The notes under the pieces are model-generated. The model was not told where the DNA came from. It was given only the letters and a program-made list of their open reading frames with translations, and searched no databases. A stretch of 64,000 nt of DNA from Octadecabacter antarcticus 307. Its GTDB lineage: Bacteria; Pseudomonadota; Alphaproteobacteria; Rhodobacterales; Rhodobacteraceae. The stretch lies in assembly GCF_000155675.2 (NCBI RefSeq), contig NC_020911.1, forward strand, positions 796,501-860,500, given 5' to 3'. Below are positions 39,905 through 47,601 of this stretch, piece after piece (position 1 is the stretch's first letter; each line of letters starts with the position of its first letter). The position numbers were made by a program, and so were the translations under genes.

Positions 39905-40255
39905 AGCTTCGCTAAGATGTAAACTGGTTCAGTTTCATGCCGCCTTTTGGGCTGGTCTTATGTTAAAGAATGCGTCGTCTGGAAATCTTTTGTTGAGAGT
40001 GGAATGGGGCGGCTCAGTGTTGTAGAATCCAATCCAGTCTTTGATCACGCGTTCTGATCGGAACCCTTCCATTGCTCTGCATGTGATTGCAAAGCAATCT
40101 CCCCAGAGGGGGCGGTGATCAATCGCCTGGCGCTTCCAGGTCGTCACCTGCGTCGGATGGACTTTGTGCTTGGCTGAAATCTCTTGCGCAGTCCTGACTT
40201 TAAGGTTGGATACATCTTAGCGCGCTGTCCAATTTTGCTGGACCACTCAGTACTT
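39905..40255 (-). mobile_element. IS3-family deletion relic
   Basis: The minus strand has one open frame (about 40201 to 39935) joining the start of OrfA (RTAQEISAKHKVHPTQVTTWKRQAID, a helix-turn-helix) to the end of OrfB (MEGFRSERVIKDWIGFYNTEPPHSTL, the last part of the rve/DDE domain). All between is gone, and a hairpin element sits at the junction. GCTAAGATGTA (39911-39921) and TACATCTTAGC (40211-40221) are inverted copies that probably belong to the terminal repeats. With both ends kept it could in principle be moved by a full-length relative. Confidence 0.75.
40075..40115 (-). repeat. Hairpin element in the IS3 relic
   Basis: The minus strand reads CCCCCTCTGGGGA-GATTGC-TTT-GCAATC-ACATGCAGAGCA: the same CCCCCTCT left end and six-pair stem layout as the inserts in the IS256 transposase; the right end (TGCAGAGCA) is diverged from TGCCGGGCA. 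It lies exactly where OrfA and OrfB sequences are joined. Confidence 0.65.
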
Positions 40256-40264
40256 ACGGCTCAC

Positions 40265-40306
40265 CAACAAAAAAGGCGCTGACCTCGCAGTCAGCGCCTT
40301 TTCTAT
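40265..40306 (-). terminator. Bidirectional terminator behind sat-cysC
   Basis: AAAAAAGGCGCTGAC-CTCGCA-GTCAGCGCCTTTTCTATTTT: a nine-pair stem with A run before and T run after, so it can act on both strands. About 95 bases after the sat-cysC stop on the minus strand. Confidence 0.85.
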
Positions 40307-40400
40307 TTTGGCGAGCGTTGCTAGCCTTAAGCCCTGTGTGGCGACGCGAATCCCCAAGAGACTTCACTGACTGCCATCCGGTGTTTGCGACGCAAACCCT

Positions 40401-42479
40401 TTATTCAGCCGCGATCAATCCCAGGCTTTCAAGCTTCAAAATCACTTGATGCGCACAGTTGTCGACGTCGATGTTCTCTGTCTGCACGCTCAACTCAGGG
40501 TTCTTTGGCACATCGTAGGGGTCTGAAATGCCGGTGAATTCCTTAATCTTACCCTCACGGGCGAGCTTATAAAGGCCCTTGCGGTCGCGCCTTTCGCATT
40601 CTTCAATCGTTGTCGCGACGTGCACTTCGATGAAGGCACCGAAGCTTTCGATGTCTTCACGAACCGCGCGGCGCGTCGTGGCGTAGGGCGCGATGGGTGC
40701 ACAGATCGCGATGCCGCCATTCTTGGTGATCTCCGACGCGACATAGCCGATGCGACGGATATTCAGATCGCGGTGTTCTTTGGAAAACCCGAGTTCGGAA
40801 GACAGATTTTTGCGCACGATGTCACCATCAAGCAGCGTCACCGGACGGCCACCCATTTCCATTAACTTAACCATCAAGGCGTTCGCGATGGTGGATTTAC
40901 CAGACCCGGAAAAGCCGGTGAAAAACACGGTGAAACCCTGTTTAGAACGTGGCGGTTTGGTGCGGCGCAATTCTTTGACGACCTCGGGGAAGGAAAACCA
41001 TTCTGGGATTTCCAGGCCCTCGGCCAGACGGCGGCGCAGTTCGGTGCCCGAGATGTTGAGGATCGTGACGTTTTCTTTGTCTTCAATTTCATCAATGGCT
41101 TCGTACTGCGCGCGTTCGGCGACCCAGACCATGTGTTTGAAATCGACCATTTCGATGCCCATTTCGTCCTGATGTTCGCGAAACAGGTCCTGTGCATCGT
41201 ATGGGCCGTAAAAATCCTCACCTGCGGAATTGTTGCCGGGGCCAGCGTGATCGCGGCCCACGATGAAGTGCGTGCAGCCGTGGTTTTTGCGGATCAAACC
41301 ATGCCAAACTGCTTCGCGCGGACCCGCCATGCGCATCGCCAAGTTCAACAGCGACATCGATGTTGTAGATGAGGGATATTGGTCAAGGACGGCCTCATAG
41401 CAGCGCACGCGGGTGAAGTGGTCGACATCACCGGGTTTGGTGAGGCCCACGACAGGGTGGATCAACAGGTTTGCCTGCGCTTCTTTTGCGGCGCGGAATG
41501 TCAGTTCCTGATGCGCGCGGTGCAGCGGGTTGCGTGTTTGGAACGCGACCACTTTGCGCCAGCCCATTTTACGGAAAAACGCGCGCAGCTCGTTGGGTGT
41601 GTTGCGCTTGCCGCGGAAATCGTAGTGCACGGGTTGCTGGATGCCTGTTATGGGGCCACCAAGGTAGATTTTGCCTGCTTGGTTGTGCAAATAGTTTACC
41701 GCTGGGTGCGCATCGTCGTCTGCACCAAAGACCATTTCGGCCTCATGCGCTTTGTTTGGCGCCCACTTGTCGGTCACGGTCATGGTCGCAAGGATCACGC
41801 CTTCTTGGTCGCGCAGGGCAATATCTTGACCGACTTCGACTGTGTTTGCGTAGTCTTCAGAGATGTCCAAATTGATCGGGATGGGCCAAAGGGTACCGTC
41901 GGCCATGCGCATATTGTCGAGCACGCCGTTATAGTCTTCTTCGGTCAAGAAACCCTTTAGCGGGTTGAAGCCGCCGTTCATCAGCAGTTCCAGATCGCAG
42001 ATCTGGCGCGGTGTCAGGTCGTGGCTTGTCAAATCAGCGGCGTCGACTTTGAGTTTTTGCGCGCTTTCGTAGGAAACAAACAATTCGGGGATCGGGGCGA
42101 GGTTATTTTGCATCAACTTGGTCCTGTGCTTAAACGGGGAAAGGCCTGACGTCGTGCCGGTCAGTTCGGCGTGAAGCGCATCATATTCAGTGAATTTCCG
42201 CGCGAGGAATTGTTCGGTGAGCTTGTTCTTTTCAGCCGCACCACGGGTTGTAATCGCATAGGCAACGCGGGCGCGTTTGTCTGGGCTGTTGCGATCAGTA
42301 ATTTTAACGAGTTTCGCATCGGTGGCTTGTTTCAGAAGGGCGTTAAGACGGCCCAAAGAGACACCGATGGCTGCCGCCGTCACCCGCTGGGACGCATCTG
42401 GCGCAATATCCACCTGTCTGAGCAAGCGGAACATCTGGTCCTGTTGTTCAGAGGTGATTTTGGTGGATGACATAGCCAT
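40401..42479 (-). CDS. sat: MarR-type regulator fused in frame to bifunctional sulfate adenylyltransferase/APS kinase
   Basis: One open frame of about 692 codons (ATG 42479 or 42473). Residues ~1-110 are a winged helix of the EPS-associated MarR type (QMFRLLRQVDIAPDASQRVTAAAIGVSLGRLNALLKQ, RVAYAITTRGAAEKNKLTEQFLARKFTEYDAL). Then, without a stop, come ATP sulfurylase (LAPIPELFVSYESAQKL, QTRNPLHRAHQ, VGRDHAGPG) and APS kinase (FTGFSGSGKST, LDGDIVRKNL). Known relatives have the regulator as a separate upstream gene. The Sat-CysC part also has its own ATG at 42113 with an AGGA site, so a 570-residue enzyme can be made alone. The enzyme activates sulfate to APS and PAPS. Two palindromes upstream are probable operators. 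Confidence 0.9.
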   Translation of the reverse strand: MAMSSTKITSEQQDQMFRLLRQVDIAPDASQRVTAAAIGVSLGRLNALLKQATDAKLVKITDRNSPDKRARVAYAITTRGAAEKNKLTEQFLARKFTEYDALHAELTGTTSGLSPFKHRTKLMQNNLAPIPELFVSYESAQKLKVDAADLTSHDLTPRQICDLELLMNGGFNPLKGFLTEEDYNGVLDNMRMADGTLWPIPINLDISEDYANTVEVGQDIALRDQEGVILATMTVTDKWAPNKAHEAEMVFGADDDAHPAVNYLHNQAGKIYLGGPITGIQQPVHYDFRGKRNTPNELRAFFRKMGWRKVVAFQTRNPLHRAHQELTFRAAKEAQANLLIHPVVGLTKPGDVDHFTRVRCYEAVLDQYPSSTTSMSLLNLAMRMAGPREAVWHGLIRKNHGCTHFIVGRDHAGPGNNSAGEDFYGPYDAQDLFREHQDEMGIEMVDFKHMVWVAERAQYEAIDEIEDKENVTILNISGTELRRRLAEGLEIPEWFSFPEVVKELRRTKPPRSKQGFTVFFTGFSGSGKSTIANALMVKLMEMGGRPVTLLDGDIVRKNLSSELGFSKEHRDLNIRRIGYVASEITKNGGIAICAPIAPYATTRRAVREDIESFGAFIEVHVATTIEECERRDRKGLYKLAREGKIKEFTGISDPYDVPKNPELSVQTENIDVDNCAHQVILKLESLGLIAAE
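42111..42125 (-). promoter_or_regulatory. Internal ribosome site and start for Sat-CysC
   Basis: The minus strand reads AGGACCAAGTTGATG, an AGGA box eight bases before ATG 42113, where the separate enzyme normally begins (MQNNLAPIPEL). It allows the enzyme to be made without the regulator part. Confidence 0.6.
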
Positions 42480-42496
42480 ATGGACCCGACTCGGTG

Positions 42497-42545
42497 TTTG
42501 TTCACGGATGAACATACAGATAAAGTTTGTTCAGGCTAGAACAAA
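42497..42545 (-). promoter_or_regulatory. Two palindromic operators upstream of the MarR-Sat-CysC gene
   Basis: TTTGTTC-ACGGAT-GAACATA (42497-42516) and TTTGTTC-AGGCTA-GAACAAA (42526-42545). Both are 7-6-7 inverted repeats and their centres are 29 bases apart. They cover the likely promoter, 18-70 bases before the start codon. By analogy with MarR-family autoregulation they are probably bound by the regulator domain encoded next to them. Confidence 0.7.
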
Positions 42546-42889
42546 TTTGGGGTCGGGGTGGAAGCAGTGTGTTGTTTGCATCAAAGCAGATGATGGGCTG
42601 AGGGGGGGGCAAAGTTGACCTTTGCTGCAAACGTACCAATATAGATTGCCGTGAAGTCGTTCAACAAACGGTGGTTTTCGGCGATGTTTAGCGAGCGAGG
42701 CGAAGGTCTGCCAAGAGCCAAAACTGATAGGCCAGTTGCAGCAGAACGGCACATCTATCGTTTGCGGCAAAAACTCGTTACGGATGACGTAACTCATCGT
42801 CAAGCTTCTGGAAGGTTGAACGTAATTTTCTGGGAATTACCTAATGAAAAAAATCCCTAATATTTTTAGCTGACAAAGTTTTTTGGACG
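42546..42889. other. Intergenic stretch, no gene seen
   Basis: 344 bases between the operators and the A/T-rich orphan gene. A 90-codon frame on the minus strand has no recognisable content. A phrase around 42670-42700 (TTTTCGGCGATGTTT) recurs near 46196. Confidence 0.4.
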
Positions 42890-43402
42890 ATGTTCTTTGC
42901 TCCATCTTTATCAACATGGATGAAAGACAAAGAGTGGGCTTCGTCGTTTTCACACGTATTTGAATACATCTATAACTTCGCAGTTGATCTTTTGGGTGAA
43001 GCAGCCTTTCCATGGATGTCCGGCACACTTCTTGGAGTTGCAACAGGCGTATTTCTTCATAAACTCCAAATCTCGGCGAAAGCTGCACTATCAAAAACAG
43101 AAAAGCAGTTCAATAAGCTGGAGTCTCTGTCGACGGATGTATTAGTCCGCCTGCATAACTCCAGAAGCCTAAGTAGTTTGCGTGAACCATCAGATGGACT
43201 ACAAGCGACTGTTAAACGGCTTTTCTCAGAATTAGAAAAGCTTCGTGTTGTCACCCCCAATCTGAATCCAAGTAATTCCAAACAAGACAATGCAAGGGAC
43301 ATAGTAAGAGCCTATATCGACTATATCAGGCCCTTCTTAGAGGATCGAGACATAGCCACTCTTCGGATAAGAGCAAAAGAGTGGCGAGACCACCATTCGT
43401 AG
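42890..43402 (+). CDS. Hypothetical membrane protein, A/T-rich
   Basis: 170 codons from ATG 42890. One hydrophobic stretch (about residues 40-58, FPWMSGTLLGVATGVFLHKL) is followed by a long helical part with coiled-coil character (KTEKQFNKLESLSTDVLVRLHN, KRLFSELEKLRVV). Base use is clearly more A/T-rich than the neighbours and codons differ, which points to recent transfer. No domain recognised and no operon partner. It may be an accessory gene of phage or island origin. Confidence 0.6.
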   Translation: MFFAPSLSTWMKDKEWASSFSHVFEYIYNFAVDLLGEAAFPWMSGTLLGVATGVFLHKLQISAKAALSKTEKQFNKLESLSTDVLVRLHNSRSLSSLREPSDGLQATVKRLFSELEKLRVVTPNLNPSNSKQDNARDIVRAYIDYIRPFLEDRDIATLRIRAKEWRDHHS

Positions 43403-43585
43403 GCGCTCAACAAACCCTCGTTATTGGCACATGCCCAAACCACCCAACAATCCGCTACCACAAACCCCGCTAAAAACCTTATCAGTTGTTGAAGGTTTGT
43501 GCCTTTACCATGACAGCAGACATGCGCCGTATCACAGAATTTCAGTAAAGAGGGCTCTCAGCCGACATCACCCACAGCGCCGAAA

Positions 43586-44554
43586 TTACTCAGCCGCCTG
43601 CACGTGTTCATCCACGGCATTCGCGGCCAAAAACCGCTCCGCTTCCAATGCCGCCATGCAGCCCATGCCAGCCGATGTCACCGCTTGGCGGTATTTGTGA
43701 TCGGTCAGATCGCCCGCCGCGAACACGCCAGGGATTGAGGTTTCGGTGCTGTCCGGTTTGGTCACGACATAGCCGCCCATGTGGGTTTCTAGCACGTCTT
43801 TGACCAATTCGTTGGCGGGCGCGTGGCCGATGGCGATGAACACGCCCTTGGCTGCGATATCAGTAATCTTGCCGGTTTTGACGTGTTTCACTTTGACGCC
43901 TTCAACGCCCAGCGGGTTTTCACCGCCGTAGACGTCCTCAAGCTGATGATCCCAAAGTGGGACGATTTTTGGGTTCTTCATCAAACGATCAATCAGGATC
44001 GCCTCTGCGCGCAATTCATTGCGACGGTGGACCAGCGTGACTTTGGACGCGAAATTGGTCAAGAACAGCGCCTCTTCGACAGCCGTATTGCCACCGCCGA
44101 CCACAATTATTTCCTGACCGCGATAGAAGAAACCGTCGCAGGTTGCACATGCGGAGACGCCGAAGCCTTTGAATGTCTCCTCGCTCTCCAAGCCCAGCCA
44201 TTTTGCCCGCGCGCCTGTCGCAAGGATGATGGCATCAGCTTCGTACACAGTGCCGCTGTCGGATTGGCAAATGAACGGACGCTTTGAAAAATCGACGCTT
44301 GTGATGATGTCACCAATGATTTCACAACCCATCGCGCTGGCATGTGCCTCCATCTTGATCATTAGATCGGGGCCTTGGACTTCAGTATCACCAGGCCAGT
44401 TTTCAACTTCCGTTGTGGTGGTTAACTGGCCGCCGGGTTCTATGCCTTGCACAAGGATCGGGTTCACCATGGCGCGGGCCGCATAGACGCCAGCGGTGTA
44501 TCCCGCAGGGCCGGAGCCGATGATAAGAACTTTGGTTTTGCGTGTCTCGGCCAT
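43586..44554 (-). CDS. trxB: Thioredoxin reductase
   Basis: 322 residues from ATG 44554. FAD-binding GSGPAGYTAGVYAARA, the active-site dithiol in SACATCDGFFY (CxxC), NADPH-binding GGGNTAVEEALFLT, and the second FAD motif VFAAGDLTDHKYRQAVTSAGMGCMAA. It reduces thioredoxin with NADPH in the cytoplasm. Divergent from an Lrp-type regulator, 166 bases apart. Confidence 0.97.
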   Translation of the reverse strand: MAETRKTKVLIIGSGPAGYTAGVYAARAMVNPILVQGIEPGGQLTTTTEVENWPGDTEVQGPDLMIKMEAHASAMGCEIIGDIITSVDFSKRPFICQSDSGTVYEADAIILATGARAKWLGLESEETFKGFGVSACATCDGFFYRGQEIIVVGGGNTAVEEALFLTNFASKVTLVHRRNELRAEAILIDRLMKNPKIVPLWDHQLEDVYGGENPLGVEGVKVKHVKTGKITDIAAKGVFIAIGHAPANELVKDVLETHMGGYVVTKPDSTETSIPGVFAAGDLTDHKYRQAVTSAGMGCMAALEAERFLAANAVDEHVQAAE

Positions 44555-44720
44555 GTGCTGGGATCCTTTTGGAGTTATTGGCCGTATACGTCCGCGCGGC
44601 GGTGGGGAAAAGGGGGGGTGGCGCGGACTTATCATTGCGCGAAGGATTGTTGCGGCGTTGCGAAATATTGTTGCGCAGGTTTGGCGTTCGGCGTATGAAA
44701 CGCGATAGCGACAAGGGGAT

Positions 44721-45230
44721 ATGCGCAACATGCCTGGGCAGAAATTAGACGATATTGACCGGATGATCCTGTCCGAATTGCAAGCGGATGGGCGGATGAC
44801 CAACGTTGAACTGGCCAGACGGGTCGGTATTTCCGCGCCCCCGTGTTTGCGACGTGTCCGCACGCTGGAAGAACAGGGGTTCATTCGCGGCTACCACGCC
44901 GATGTGAACGCCCGCGAATTAGGATTTGAGGTGCAGGTGTTTGCGATGGTCGGGCTGGTGTCACAGGCCGAGGTTGATCTGAACGCGTTTGAGACGAAAT
45001 GCAAAGGTTGGCCACTGGTCCGCGAATGTCACATGCTGAATGGCGAAGTGGATTTCGTGCTGAAATGCGTCGCGCCTGATTTGCGCACGTTCCAGAATTT
45101 TCTGACCGAACAGCTTACTTCGGCTGACAACGTGGCGAGTGTGAAGACATCGCTGGTGATCCGCGGTGCCAAGGATGAACCGGGTGTGCCGTTTGATGTG
45201 CTAGAAGAACGGCTAAAGAGGGACGCGTAA
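44721..45230 (+). CDS. Lrp/AsnC family transcriptional regulator
   Basis: 169 residues. The N-terminal helix-turn-helix (LDDIDRMILSELQADGRMTNVELARRVGISAPPCLRRVRTLEEQGFIRGYHAD) and the C-terminal RAM/AsnC_trans_reg domain (FEVQVFAMVGL, VRECHMLNGEVDFVLKCVAPD) have the ligand-binding layout of Lrp. It probably acts as an octamer that senses an amino acid. The divergent trxB promoter is the nearest candidate target. Confidence 0.93.
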   Translation: MRNMPGQKLDDIDRMILSELQADGRMTNVELARRVGISAPPCLRRVRTLEEQGFIRGYHADVNARELGFEVQVFAMVGLVSQAEVDLNAFETKCKGWPLVRECHMLNGEVDFVLKCVAPDLRTFQNFLTEQLTSADNVASVKTSLVIRGAKDEPGVPFDVLEERLKRDA

Positions 45231-45273
45231 GCGGCGTGATCCTCGGTTTTGTTGAGATCCGCGCCGCATTGCC

Positions 45274-46077
45274 CTACGCCACGATTCCAAAATGTAGATC
45301 ATGCAGCGACAGGCGCGGGTGCATCAGCAGCCCGAAATCCTCAATCCGTTCGATGTGTGGGAACAGGCCCAGGTACAGATCAACCATGTTGCCGCGCAGG
45401 CCCAATTCGTGGCGCGCACCGGGATTCTGGCTGTCAACTTCGACGCCATTTACAACGATGCGTTGGTGCGCGGCGAAGCCAAGCTGGAACACCTGAACGG
45501 GCGTTTGTGGCTGCACTTCGACGATATTTACACCGTCAACAAAATCCACTGCCGGCACAAAAGCCGCCACGTGGCCCGTGACCCGCTGCAAAGCTGCAGA
45601 GTGCTGAAACAGGCGCGCAGACGGACCGACGAGGAGGTCTGGCATCGGGCGACCAATGCCAAGAGCGCCAGTTGAAAACCGAATCATTTTACCCATGCGG
45701 GCGTCCTGACCGGGCGCACCGGGTACCAATGTCATAGCACCACGCCAAAAGACGGTCTGAAAATCGTTGGTAGCGGTTTTCACCTTGTCACCTGGTAGGA
45801 TGTCTTCAATCGCAACCACACCGCGATCAGTCTTCAAAAGCGCACCTCGGGCAAGAGAGCCGAAGCTGTCTTCAAAAGCGTGGTGTGCCGGAGCAATGCG
45901 GGAAAAATCATCAATATCGCCATTGGAAAGCAGATGGACGACCTCGTATCGGCGCATAAGAGTCTTCGCGCGCTGAGGTCGTCTGTCTTGCTGAGTAAAT
46001 CGGGCTGAGGAGGCCACCGGTATTTTGTCCCTTGCCACTGCGAGTCCAGCGGCGGCGTTGGGGGTCATTTTCATCAT
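45274..46077 (-). CDS. Hint domain-containing protein
   Basis: 267 residues. After an N-terminal extension of about 75 residues comes a Hint (hedgehog/intein, Hint_2 type) domain: SFGSLARGALLKTDRGVVAIEDILPGDKVKTATNDFQTVFWRG, LVGPSARLFQHSAAL (the LxxxxxH-like block), and VQPQTPVQVFQLGFAAHQRIVVNGVEVDS. The residue at the usual Cys/Ser position is Ala/Arg (SLARGALL), so self-splicing is doubtful. Many Rhodobacteraceae encode several such proteins, often linked with RTX-type secreted proteins. Function not established. Confidence 0.85.
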   Translation of the reverse strand: MMKMTPNAAAGLAVARDKIPVASSARFTQQDRRPQRAKTLMRRYEVVHLLSNGDIDDFSRIAPAHHAFEDSFGSLARGALLKTDRGVVAIEDILPGDKVKTATNDFQTVFWRGAMTLVPGAPGQDARMGKMIRFSTGALGIGRPMPDLLVGPSARLFQHSAALQRVTGHVAAFVPAVDFVDGVNIVEVQPQTPVQVFQLGFAAHQRIVVNGVEVDSQNPGARHELGLRGNMVDLYLGLFPHIERIEDFGLLMHPRLSLHDLHFGIVA

Positions 46078-46393
46078 GCGATCACCAATCAGGTTGTCAC
46101 ATCATCAGCTGGCCCCCGCCAACAACATCTGAGGAGCGTTTAGTTGGGACGCTTATGCGTGAATGTGATCTGTCCGGTCAAACATCTCGGGATTTTCGGC
46201 GATGTTTGGGGCCAATCAACGCAAATTGCTGCGGATTGTTCACGGACCGAAAACGCAGCCGCCATATTTCACGATCAGTGCGCGGCGGGGACACTGACGA
46301 AATGACCCTTCAAACCGAATCGCCGCCCCAGCAGAATGCATCAGGGGCTGCGATTGCTTGGCTGGCAGGGAGGCGCCAGCAATGTCGGGCTAT
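46078..46393. other. Upstream region of the Hint gene, no gene seen
   Basis: 316 bases with no supported coding frame. It must hold the promoter of the Hint-domain gene on the minus strand. A GCTGGC/GCCAGC hairpin at about 46360-46380 lies just behind the small gene that follows and may end its transcript. Confidence 0.4.
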
Positions 46394-46561
46394 TTATGCA
46401 GCGGGACGCACCGTGCGCAGGTCAATATCAGCGAGGGCGGCGACAGCGCGGCGGCTGGCCATGAAAGCCTCGCGGCGCTGGCCACGCTCCCACGGCATTT
46501 TGGTTGTGCAGGAAATGGCTTCGGCAATGGTGGATTGCATCCAACGGGGTGTCTTGGTCAT
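46394..46561 (-). CDS. Small basic protein, 55 residues
   Basis: ATG 46561 to TAA 46394. It reads [17 protein letters not shown], then [27 protein letters not shown]. The core (PRWMxSxI..., MPWxRGxRRxAF) matches a type of tiny basic protein I recall from many Rhodobacteraceae genomes, usually left hypothetical. It is likely a real gene: the pattern is family-like and the codon use is normal. Function unknown; it could be a nucleic-acid or ribosome-associated peptide. Confidence 0.6.
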   Translation of the reverse strand: MTKTPRWMQSTIAEAISCTTKMPWERGQRREAFMASRRAVAALADIDLRTVRPAA

Positions 46562-46833
46562 GGGTTATCCTTAATATGTGATATCTTGCTTAATCGGTCT
46601 AAATTGACGGCGCAAAAGGGCATGAGTTGGGCTGTTTGCGATTATTTTAAGAAAAATTGCAGGATATGGCGCAGGAAATGTGGCGCAGCCTGTTGCGGAT
46701 GTCGCGCGGTTGCTGCGCCCAACCAAATAAGGATATTTTTGGGTATTCGTAAACAGTCCGCCCTATTTGGGGCAGATTGTTTCGTCTTGAGTTTGGCGAA
46801 GGTGTGGCAGGTTTTGCCGCATTGTTGTCTAGA

Positions 46834-47601
46834 TTAGTCTGCTGGCCCCAAGGTGATCGCGGCGATCAGGCGACCGTAGTCGGCTTCTTTATGATGGGTC
46901 GCGCGGCGGTAGCTGTAGAATCGATCGGGGTCGGCGTAGGTGCAGTGGCGCGTCCATTGCGCCGATCCGACGCCAGCTTGCCGCAGGCGATGTAGACCCA
47001 AGGCTTGCAAGTCGAATTGGTATTTGCCGTTTTTACCGTTTGCAAAGAAGCGGGCGAAGTCGGGATCTTGGGCGATGAAGTCTTCAAAGAACTCTGGTCC
47101 AACCTCGTAGGCGGTCTGGCTGATGGACGGGCCGATGACGACGTGGGTGTTGGTGCGGGTCGCCCCCAAGGCTTCCATGGCGTCAAGCGTCGCTTCAAGG
47201 ACACCACCAAGCGCGCCTTTCCAACCGGCGTGTGCTGCACCAATGACGCCCGCGTGGTGGTCGGCAAACAGCACTGGCTGGCAATCAGCGGCCAGAACCG
47301 ACAGTGCGATGCCGCGGGTCGCGGTGACAAGCGCGTCGGCCTTGGGGCGGTCGGCGGTTAGCTGCGTGAGGGTGATGACATCTGCCGAATGGATTTGGTG
47401 GACGCCCATCAACGCATCCAGCGGAAGGCCCATGGCGTCAGCGACACGGGTGCGATTGATCGTGACGACGTCATGTTGATCAGAACTTCCGGTGCCGCAA
47501 TTCAACCCTCTGAACACGCCAGAAGACGCACCGCCGCGTCGGGTGAAAAACCCGTGGCGCAAGGGCGCAAGGCTGTAGGACGTTATGATTTCGAGCGTCA
47601 T
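46834..47601 (-). CDS. pgeF: Purine nucleoside phosphorylase/laccase-domain protein (PgeF)
   Basis: 255 residues of the DUF152/Cu-oxidase_4 family: HGFFTRRGGASSGVFRGLNCGTGSSD, VHQIHSADV, VLAADCQPVLFADHHAGVIGAAHAGWKGALGGVL (Cys and two His that bind zinc), VIGPSISQTAYEVGPEF. Members act on purine nucleosides and as peptidoglycan-editing factor. Overlaps the methyltransferase stop by four bases: last gene of lgt-methyltransferase-pgeF. Confidence 0.93.
   Translation of the reverse strand: MTLEIITSYSLAPLRHGFFTRRGGASSGVFRGLNCGTGSSDQHDVVTINRTRVADAMGLPLDALMGVHQIHSADVITLTQLTADRPKADALVTATRGIALSVLAADCQPVLFADHHAGVIGAAHAGWKGALGGVLEATLDAMEALGATRTNTHVVIGPSISQTAYEVGPEFFEDFIAQDPDFARFFANGKNGKYQFDLQALGLHRLRQAGVGSAQWTRHCTYADPDRFYSYRRATHHKEADYGRLIAAITLGPAD

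Noticed and set aside
42531..42803. 90-codon minus-strand frame upstream of the MarR-Sat-CysC gene
   Set aside because: It overlaps the operator region, has odd composition (many Cys/Trp) and no recognisable domain.
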